The notes beneath the pieces are model-generated. The model worked only from the letters and a program-made list of their open reading frames with translations. It had not been told where the DNA came from and did not search any database. The translations under genes and the position numbers were made by a program. Below, piece by piece: positions 5,776 to 10,461 of a DNA stretch of 10,461 nucleotides. Source of the DNA: Actinomycetota bacterium (GTDB taxonomy: Bacteria > Actinomycetota > Thermoleophilia > Gaiellales > Gaiellaceae); assembly GCA_005885085.1 (NCBI GenBank), contig VAXY01000005.1:1-10461 (forward strand), in the 5' to 3' direction. Position 1 is the stretch's first letter. The number at the start of each line of letters is the position of its first letter.

Positions 5776-7220
5776 GTCGTTAGCGATTTTCCGGTCATTT
5801 GTAAGGGTTGTTTGAAACCGAGAAAGCCCAGCACAGTGGGCACTAAATCGGAGAGCTCGCCACCGTCGCGAAGCGCCACGTCGGGGTCGGTGACGATCAG
5901 CGGCACAGGGTTCGTCGTGTGGGCGGTGTGGGGGCTGACGCCGTCCACTTCGAACATCTGCTCGGCGTTCCCGTGGTCGGCCGTGACGAGTGCGACTCCG
6001 CCCTTGGCCTCGACCGCAGCCACCACCTGTACCAGACACCCGTCCACCGTCTCCACTGCTTTCACCGTCGCCGGGATCGATCCTGTGTGTCCGACCATGT
6101 CCGGATTCGCGAAGTTGACGACGGCGAAGCCGTAGCCGTTGCGGTCGAGCTCCTGGACGAAGCGGTCCGTGACCTCGGCGGCGGACATCTCCGGCTTGTG
6201 GTCGTAGCTGGGGACGTCGCGCGGCGAGGGGACGAGCACGCGCGTCTCCCCCGCCCACTCGCTCTCACGCCCACCGTTGAAGAAGTACGTCACGTGGGCG
6301 TACTTCTCCGTTTCCGCGACGTGCAGCTGCCTGACGTCGTGCTCGGACAGCACCTCGGCGAGCGTCTCGGGTACCTGCTGCTCGGAGAAGGCGACCGGAA
6401 CGTCGAGGTCCGCGCGATACCTCGTCATCGTCGTGATATCGGCATCCGCCTCGACCAGCTTCATCACCAATTGGCGGGCGCGATCGGGACGGAAGTTGAA
6501 GAAGATCGCGCTGTCGTGTTCGGGGTCGAGCCGCGGACGGCCTGCGATGACGACTGGCTCGATGAACTCATCCGTGACCTCTCGTTCGTAGCTACGGCGG
6601 ACGGCCTCGACCGGATCGTCCGCCTGCTCACCGGTGCCGTGGACGATCGCGTCGAAGGCGCGCTGCGTGCGATCCCAGCGCCCGTCGCGGTCCATCGCGT
6701 AATAGCGGCCGGCGACCGTCGCGATGCGATCCGCCGGCAGCTCCGCCAGATCTTTCACCGCAGAGTGCGGCGAGACGTCGCGGCCGTCGGTGAACGCGTG
6801 AATCCAGGTCTTCTCCGGCGCGAACCTCAACAGTGCACGCAGGTGGTCGATGTGCGAGTGCACGCCGCCGTACGAGACGAGCCCCAGCAGATGTGTGCGC
6901 TCACCGCGTTCGAAGGCCGCTTTCAGCACCGGGTTCTCGAAGAACGACCCGTCCTCGATCGCCTGGTTCACGCGCATCAGGTCCTGGAAGAGCACGCGAC
7001 CGGACCCGATCGTGAGGTGACCGACCTCCGAGTTCCCCATCTGGCCGGGCGGCAGGCCGACCGACTCGCCCGACGCGTCGAGCGTCGTGTGCGGAAACGT
7101 CCGCCACAGCCGGTCGAAGTTCGGCGTGTCGGCGAGCTCGACGGCGTTGCCCGGTCCGGGCGGCGCGCAGCCCCATCCGTCCAGGATGACGAGCGTTACG
7201 AGTGACTGGCTGCCCGGCAA
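5766..7220 (-). CDS. gpmI: 2,3-bisphosphoglycerate-independent phosphoglycerate mutase
   Basis: Interconverts 3- and 2-phosphoglycerate in glycolysis using two Mn ions and a phosphoserine intermediate. The 484-residue product carries the alkaline-phosphatase-type metal core and the inserted transferase domain: VILDGWG (metal Asp14), MGNSEVGHLTIGSGR (nucleophile Ser64), GGVHSHIDH (119-127), HAFTDGRDVSPHS (141-153), FNFRPDRARQL (241-251), HVTYFFNGG (309-317), NPDMVGHTG (Asp374, His378), TADHGN (Asp415, His416) and HTAHTTNPVP (His434). The length is slightly under the usual 500-515. An open frame continues upstream through the tpiA region, but conservation begins at LVTLVILDGW, so TTG at 7220 is the best start. 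It overlaps the tpiA 3' end by 25 bp, implying translational coupling. It is fourth in the gap-pgk-tpiA-gpmI order. Confidence 0.93.
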   Translation of the reverse strand: MPGSQSLVTLVILDGWGCAPPGPGNAVELADTPNFDRLWRTFPHTTLDASGESVGLPPGQMGNSEVGHLTIGSGRVLFQDLMRVNQAIEDGSFFENPVLKAAFERGERTHLLGLVSYGGVHSHIDHLRALLRFAPEKTWIHAFTDGRDVSPHSAVKDLAELPADRIATVAGRYYAMDRDGRWDRTQRAFDAIVHGTGEQADDPVEAVRRSYEREVTDEFIEPVVIAGRPRLDPEHDSAIFFNFRPDRARQLVMKLVEADADITTMTRYRADLDVPVAFSEQQVPETLAEVLSEHDVRQLHVAETEKYAHVTYFFNGGRESEWAGETRVLVPSPRDVPSYDHKPEMSAAEVTDRFVQELDRNGYGFAVVNFANPDMVGHTGSIPATVKAVETVDGCLVQVVAAVEAKGGVALVTADHGNAEQMFEVDGVSPHTAHTTNPVPLIVTDPDVALRDGGELSDLVPTVLGFLGFKQPLQMTGKSLTTPE

Positions 7221-7894
7221 ATCGCTGTGAAGGACTCGAGCTCGAGTGACGCACCGCCGACGAGCGCGCCGTCGACGTCGGGCTGCGCGAGCAGCTCTGC
7301 GGCGTTGTCGGGCTTGACGGAGCCGCCGTAGAGGACGGGCGCGTCGAGCAGGGACTTGACGAACGCGTGCGACTCTTGCGCCGTCCCCGGCGTGGCGGTC
7401 TTGCCGGTACCAATCGCCCACACTGGCTCGTACGCGAGCACGAGATTGTCGTCGGGCTCGAGCACAGCGAGCTGCCGGCGCAGCACGTCCTCGGTCGCGC
7501 CTTGCCCGCGTTCCGCTTCCGTCTCGCCGATGCATGCGATCACGAAGAGCCCCGCCTCGAGCGCCGCGTGGACGCGCCTCGCGACGGTGTCGTCGGTCTC
7601 CCCGAAGTACTGCCTGCGCTCGGAGTGCCCGACGATCGCTCCGTACACGCCGAGCTCGCGGAGCATCTCCGCGGAGACCTCACCCGTATATGCGCCTTCG
7701 GCGTCCCAGTGCACGTTCTGCGCCGCGACCGCGATCTCCGTTCCGGCGAGCAGCTGGACGGCCACGGCGAGCGAGACGAACGGCGGACACACGACGAGGT
7801 CGACACCCGTGAGCTCCTGCTCGCGCAGGCCGAGGCAGAACTCCGCCGTCTCCGCGGGCCCCTTGTACATCTTCCAGTTGCCGGCGATCAGCAT
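7196..7894 (-). CDS. tpiA: Triose-phosphate isomerase
   Basis: Interconverts dihydroxyacetone phosphate and glyceraldehyde 3-phosphate in the cytoplasm. All catalytic residues of the TIM barrel are present in the 232-residue product: Asn6 and Lys8 (AGNWKMY), His90 (VGHSERR), Glu156 (AYEPVWAIGTG), flexible loop 6 (about 157-167), and the phosphate-binding GGSV (190-193). It is about 15-20 residues shorter than the common 250; the visible loss is in the helix before the YGGSV strand, where AFVKSLLDAPVLYGGSV replaces a longer helix-loop. The ATG at 7894 has a strong ribosome site, GGAAGGGG, six bases upstream. That site lies inside the outer arm of the large inverted repeat between this gene and pgk, so its availability may depend on RNA folding. 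The 3' end overlaps gpmI. Confidence 0.95.
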   Translation of the reverse strand: MLIAGNWKMYKGPAETAEFCLGLREQELTGVDLVVCPPFVSLAVAVQLLAGTEIAVAAQNVHWDAEGAYTGEVSAEMLRELGVYGAIVGHSERRQYFGETDDTVARRVHAALEAGLFVIACIGETEAERGQGATEDVLRRQLAVLEPDDNLVLAYEPVWAIGTGKTATPGTAQESHAFVKSLLDAPVLYGGSVKPDNAAELLAQPDVDGALVGGASLELESFTAICRAASHS

Positions 7895-8062
7895 CTAGTG
7901 CCCCTTCCAGTAATGCCGCCCAGTTTCTGGGTCGCTAGCACCAAGCGAGAGGCCGCACTCGTCCGCAGCCCAGGCTAGAAGCCTCGGTAAGGACGAGGGT
8001 GGACTCTCGCGCCGCGTGCTAGCGGGCCAGAAGCGGGCATGTATTGCTGGGAGGGGCACTAG
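7895..8062. repeat. 168-bp imperfect inverted repeat filling the pgk-tpiA gap
   Basis: The element starts and ends with CTAGTGCCCCT / AGGGGCACTAG. Reading inward the arms agree in blocks: an outer 20-mer (7895-7914 against 8043-8062) with 2 mismatches; TTCTGG; CGCTAGCAC (perfect 9 bp); GCGAGAG (perfect 7 bp); CTCGTCC against GGACGAG (perfect 7 bp); and a small central AGGCT/AGCCT hairpin. Short unequal insertions separate the blocks. On either strand the RNA would form a hairpin about 80 nt long. It includes the pgk stop codon and the tpiA Shine-Dalgarno (GGAAGGGG), which pairs with the opposite arm. Possible roles are a MITE-like mobile repeat inserted at a CTAG site, or an RNA structure that tunes tpiA translation or stabilises the pgk 3' end. 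Open frames through it are not convincing genes. Confidence 0.85.
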
Positions 8063-9102
8063 GCCTCCGGGATCGCCGCGACACCGGGGAGCTCTTTCCC
8101 TTCGAGCAGCTCGAGCGCCGCGCCGCCCCCGGTCGACAGCCACGACACGTCGTCGTCGAGCCCGAGCTCGGTCAACGCCCGCGCCGAGTCCGCGCCGCCG
8201 ACGACCGAATAGGCATCAGAGCCGGCGACGGCCTCCGCGACGGCCTTCGTGCCCGCGGCGAAAGGCGGCCATTCGAAGACGCCCATGGGGCCGTTCCAGA
8301 AGATCGTTCGTGCTGCGGCGATATGGCCGCCGAACAGCTCACGCGTCTCGGGGCCGATGTCGAGGCCGAGCCAGCCGTCGGGCAAGTCGTCGTAGGGTGT
8401 CACCTTCGTCTGCGCATCCTCGGCGAATTCGTTCGCGGCCACAACGTCCGTCGGGAGGACGACCGGGAACGGCAGTGGATTGTCGCTGCGAATCTGCTCC
8501 GCCATCTTCCCACCGACCAGGACGGTGTCGGCCTTGCCGCCCAGATTCTGCAGCACGCCGAGCTTGTCCTCCACCTTGGCGCCGCCCGAGATGAGCACGA
8601 AGGGGTGCTCCACGTCGCCCAGCAGCTTCCCGAGCTCGGTCAGCTCGCGCTCGAGCAGGAGGCCGGCATACGCCGGGAGGAGGTGGGCGACGGCTTCGGT
8701 CGAGGCGTGCGCACGGTGTGCTGACCCGAAGGCGTCGTCGACGTAGAGCTCTCCGTGCCCGGCGAGCTCGCGCGCGTAGCCAGGATCGTTCTTCGTCTCG
8801 CCGGGATTGAAGCGTGTGTTCTCCAGCATCTCGACGCGGTCGTCGGGAAGCAACTCGCGCAACCGCTCTTCGACCGGCCGCATCGAGAACGCTGGATCGT
8901 GACCCTTCGGCCGTCCGAGGTGCGAGCACACCGCGACGCGCGCTGCGTCGCGCTCGAGCAGGAGCCGCAGCGTCGGCAGCGAGGCACGAATGCGCGTGTC
9001 GTCGGCGACACGTCCGCGCTCGAGCGGAACGTTCAGGTCGGCGCGCACGAGCACGCGCTTCCCGCCGACGTCGGCGTCGCGAACCGACCGGGGTTTGTGC
9101 AC
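8059..9102 (-). CDS. pgk: Phosphoglycerate kinase
   Basis: Transfers phosphate from 1,3-bisphosphoglycerate to ADP in the cytoplasm. The 347-residue product shows, in order, RADLNVPL (20-27), SHLGRPKG (60-67), ENTRFNPGE (94-102), YVDDAFGSAHRAHAST (120-135), ISGGAKVEDK (171-180), VGGKM (196-200), WLGLDIGPET (244-253), WNGPMGVFE (269-277), VGGADSA (301-307, usually GGGDS) and STGGGAALELLEGK (323-336). It is some 40-50 residues shorter than typical PGK; the main loss lies after VGGKMAEQ, where the helical stretch before the LPTDVVAANEF strand is almost absent. The reading frame and all other motifs are intact, so this looks like a natural compact form. The start is GTG at 9102, one base after the gap stop, with no Shine-Dalgarno, so translation is probably coupled to gap. 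Its TAG stop lies in the large inverted repeat. Confidence 0.95.
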   Translation of the reverse strand: MHKPRSVRDADVGGKRVLVRADLNVPLERGRVADDTRIRASLPTLRLLLERDAARVAVCSHLGRPKGHDPAFSMRPVEERLRELLPDDRVEMLENTRFNPGETKNDPGYARELAGHGELYVDDAFGSAHRAHASTEAVAHLLPAYAGLLLERELTELGKLLGDVEHPFVLISGGAKVEDKLGVLQNLGGKADTVLVGGKMAEQIRSDNPLPFPVVLPTDVVAANEFAEDAQTKVTPYDDLPDGWLGLDIGPETRELFGGHIAAARTIFWNGPMGVFEWPPFAAGTKAVAEAVAGSDAYSVVGGADSARALTELGLDDDVSWLSTGGGAALELLEGKELPGVAAIPEA

Positions 9103-9103
9103 G

Positions 9104-10132
9104 CTACGCCGAGACTGCAGCCGGAATATCGGCGGCGATCTTCGCGACGACGTCGACGAGGCGGCAGCTGTAGCCCCACTCGTTGTCGTACCAGCCGAAC
9201 ACCTTCGCCATGCTGCCGTTCGCCATCGTCAGCTCGCTGTCGACGATGCACGAGTACTGCGAGTGCACGATGTCGGTCGAGACGAGCGGGTCATCCGCGT
9301 AGCGGAGGATGCCTTCGAGCGGCCCGCCGTCCGCGGCCTGGCGATACGCCGCGTTGATCTCCTCGACGGTCGCTTCGCGGCCGAGTCGTACGACGAGGTC
9401 CGTGATCGAACCGGTCGGAACGGGTGCGCGGACGGAGATGCCGTCGACTTTGCCCTTCAGGTCGGGCATCACCAGGCCGATCGCACGGGCGGCGCCGGTC
9501 GAGGTCGGGATCAGGTTGATTGCGGCAGCCCGTGCACGGCGCAGGTCCTTGTGCGGCAGGTCGAGGATCTGTTGGTCGTTCGTGTACGCGTGGATCGTGG
9601 TCATGAAGCCCTGCTCGACGGTGAAGTTGTCGTGCAGAACCTTCGCGAGCGGCGCGACGCAGTTGGTCGTGCAGGACGCGTTGGAGACGATGTGGTGCTG
9701 TTCCGGGTCGTAGACGTCGTCGTTGACTCCGAGCACGATCGTGACGTCGGGATCTGTGGCTGGCGCAGAGATGACGACCTTCTTCGCGCCGGCATCGAGG
9801 TGCTTCTGGGCGCCTTCGCGGTCGGTGAAGAACCCCGTGGACTCGATCACGAGCTCGACCTCGAGCTCCCGCCACGGCAAGCCGGCCGGGTCCTTTTCCG
9901 AGAGGACCTGTAACTCCGCCTTGCCGGCCTTGATCAGGCCGTCCCCGACCTCCACGTCCTCCTCGAGAGTGCCGAGGACGGAGTCGTACTTGAGCAGGTG
10001 TCCCATCGTCTTTGCGTCGCCGAGGTCGTTGATCGCAACGATCTCGAAGTCGCCACCGCGCTCGAGGTGAGCCCGGAAAAAGTTCCGCCCAATCCGCCCG
10101 AATCCGTTGATGCCTACACGTGTCTTGGCCAT
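9104..10132 (-). CDS. gap: Glyceraldehyde-3-phosphate dehydrogenase, NAD type
   Basis: Oxidises and phosphorylates glyceraldehyde 3-phosphate to 1,3-bisphosphoglycerate. The 342-residue product has the dinucleotide motif GINGFGRIGR (8-17), INDL with Asp36 (typical of NAD preference), ESTGFF (97-102), catalytic SNASCTTNC (Cys154), His181 in TTIHAYTNDQ, STGAARA (211-217), VRAPVPTGS (234-242) and WYDNEWGYS (314-322). ATG 10132 gives the normal N-terminus, MAKTRVGING. It lacks a Shine-Dalgarno but has TAGACT (plus 10140-10145) seven bases upstream, suggesting a leaderless mRNA. A different possibility is a GTG at 10189, seven bases after a good GGAGG, or an ATG at 10195; these would add 19 or 21 unconserved residues. 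The gene is first in the glycolysis cluster, and pgk starts one base after its stop. Confidence 0.95.
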   Translation of the reverse strand: MAKTRVGINGFGRIGRNFFRAHLERGGDFEIVAINDLGDAKTMGHLLKYDSVLGTLEEDVEVGDGLIKAGKAELQVLSEKDPAGLPWRELEVELVIESTGFFTDREGAQKHLDAGAKKVVISAPATDPDVTIVLGVNDDVYDPEQHHIVSNASCTTNCVAPLAKVLHDNFTVEQGFMTTIHAYTNDQQILDLPHKDLRRARAAAINLIPTSTGAARAIGLVMPDLKGKVDGISVRAPVPTGSITDLVVRLGREATVEEINAAYRQAADGGPLEGILRYADDPLVSTDIVHSQYSCIVDSELTMANGSMAKVFGWYDNEWGYSCRLVDVVAKIAADIPAAVSA

Positions 10133-10139
10133 GACACCG

Positions 10140-10145
10140 AGTCTA
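10140..10145 (-). promoter_or_regulatory. Possible -10 box for gap (leaderless start)
   Basis: TAGACT on the minus strand fits TAnnnT and ends seven bases before the canonical gap ATG, the spacing expected if transcription begins at or next to the start codon. No convincing -35 hexamer is found 16-18 bases further upstream, so support is moderate at best. Confidence 0.3.
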
Positions 10146-10164
10146 AAGGAGGCTGTTTGGAACG

Positions 10165-10187
10165 GGCGCCCTGCAACTGCGGGCGCC
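10165..10187. promoter_or_regulatory. Inverted repeat upstream of gap
   Basis: Perfect 7-bp arms GGCGCCC (10165-10171) and GGGCGCC (10181-10187) extend inward by GCA/TGC pairs with one bulge, around a tiny loop. It lies 33-55 bp before the canonical gap start. It could be an operator for control of the glycolysis genes, an attenuator hairpin, or, if translation starts further upstream, simply coding sequence. Confidence 0.45.
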
Positions 10188-10195
10188 ACCTGCAT

Positions 10196-10206
10196 ACCTC
10201 CCCTTT
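10196..10206 (-). promoter_or_regulatory. Strong Shine-Dalgarno about 65 bp upstream of gap ATG
   Basis: The minus strand reads AAAGGGGAGGT here. GGAGG sits seven bases before a GTG (10189) and one base before an ATG (10195), both in frame with gap. It therefore marks either the true gap start, giving a 19-residue N-terminal extension, or a remnant. The GTG spacing is ideal, yet GAPDH proteins normally start just before the GING motif. Confidence 0.4.
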
Positions 10207-10220
10207 AAGGCGGCGGCCCG

Positions 10221-10461
10221 CCACGCGCTCCACGCAGGCGGCGGGCCGCGTCGACATCGCTTGCGATGTCGACATTGAGAGGCCGTGCCGGCTTGCCGGC
10301 GCGGCCGTCCTCCGCCCGAACGGCCCCCCACGCGCTCCACGCAGGCGGCGGGCCGCGTCGACATCGCTTGCGATGTCGACATTGAGAGGCCGTGCCGGCT
10401 TGCCGGCGCGGCCGTCCTCCGCCCGAACGGCCCCCCACGCGCTCCACGCAGGCGGCGGGCC
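10221..10461. repeat. Perfect 107-bp tandem repeat, at least 2.25 copies
   Basis: Two identical 107-bp units (10221-10327 and 10328-10434) are followed by the first 27 bases of a third, cut by the window end. Each unit holds a 24-nt hairpin with 11-bp arms (GTCGACATCGC at 10250-10260, GCGATGTCGAC at 10263-10273 in copy 1). A second hairpin has 12-bp arms (10281-10292 and 10295-10306, one G-T pair). A third inverted repeat pairs 10213-10222 with 10240-10249 in copy 1. The first two loops are both CTTG. As 107 is not a multiple of three, the reading frame changes at each copy, so a repeated protein is unlikely. It lies upstream of gap, from 89 bp before its ATG. It may be a minisatellite-like array, a set of structured RNAs, or an assembly artefact at a contig end. 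Confidence 0.9.

Noticed and set aside
5919..7205. 428-codon plus-strand frame opposite gpmI
   Set aside because: Antisense shadow of gpmI, whose metal and nucleophile motifs are complete.
7221..7535. N-terminal extension of gpmI by about 105 codons
   Set aside because: It overlaps tpiA in another frame and is Arg/Ala-rich; conservation begins at LVTLVILDGW just after TTG 7220.
7895..8062. T-box or tRNA-like element
   Set aside because: No T-box antiterminator consensus, cloverleaf or CCA-type end is visible; the structure is one long interrupted hairpin.
7895..8143. 82-codon minus-strand frame through the large inverted repeat
   Set aside because: It starts inside pgk out of frame and its sequence is explained by the repeat; no domain is recognisable, although conservation of this peptide in other copies would reopen the question.
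10143..10447. Two minus-strand frames of about 80 codons through the tandem repeats
   Set aside because: The 107-bp unit shifts frame at each copy, so successive copies encode unrelated Arg/Gly-rich peptides.
10221..10461. CRISPR array
   Set aside because: The units are contiguous and identical over 107 bp with no variable spacers, and no cas gene is nearby.

Overview
The window is about 10.5 kb of high-GC, gene-dense bacterial DNA. Codons strongly favour G or C at the third position, TTG starts are frequent, and genes overlap or lie within a few bases. Protein style and gene content suggest an actinomycete, most likely class Thermoleophilia (Gaiellales-like). That placement is inference from remembered family sequences, not from a search. 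No rRNA, tRNA, transposase or CRISPR array was seen. The window begins inside argS and ends inside an exact tandem repeat.

Layout: (1) 1-1442, minus strand: a two-domain potassium channel (pore plus RCK/TrkA domain), split by a one-base frameshift near 1151-1160, runs into the 5' part of argS, which is cut by the window edge. (2) 1463-1762, plus: a small DUF3467 protein. (3) 1759-2973, minus: a membrane-embedded M48/Ste24-type zinc protease. (4) 2957-5122, plus: a tight three-gene set of a YfcE-like metallophosphoesterase, a small lipoprotein and a one-pass membrane Ser/Thr kinase. (5) 5157-10132, minus: a glycolysis cluster reading gap, pgk, tpiA, gpmI and then an ECF sigma factor gene. (6) 10133-10461: the gap upstream region with a hairpin, an unused-looking strong Shine-Dalgarno, and a perfect 107-bp tandem repeat running off the window.

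The glycolysis cluster encodes the steps from glyceraldehyde 3-phosphate to 2-phosphoglycerate plus triose phosphate isomerase; enolase and pyruvate kinase are not in the window. The kinase set looks like a phospho-signalling unit: kinase and lipoprotein share a TTGA stop/start overlap and would both sit at the membrane.

The most unusual sequence is a 168-bp inverted repeat (7895-8062) that fills the whole pgk-tpiA gap. It includes the pgk stop codon and the tpiA ribosome binding site, and would fold into one long interrupted hairpin on either strand. It may be a mobile MITE-like element, a cis-acting RNA, or both. The second is the 107-bp tandem repeat, whose unit holds three hairpins, two of them capped by the same CTTG loop.
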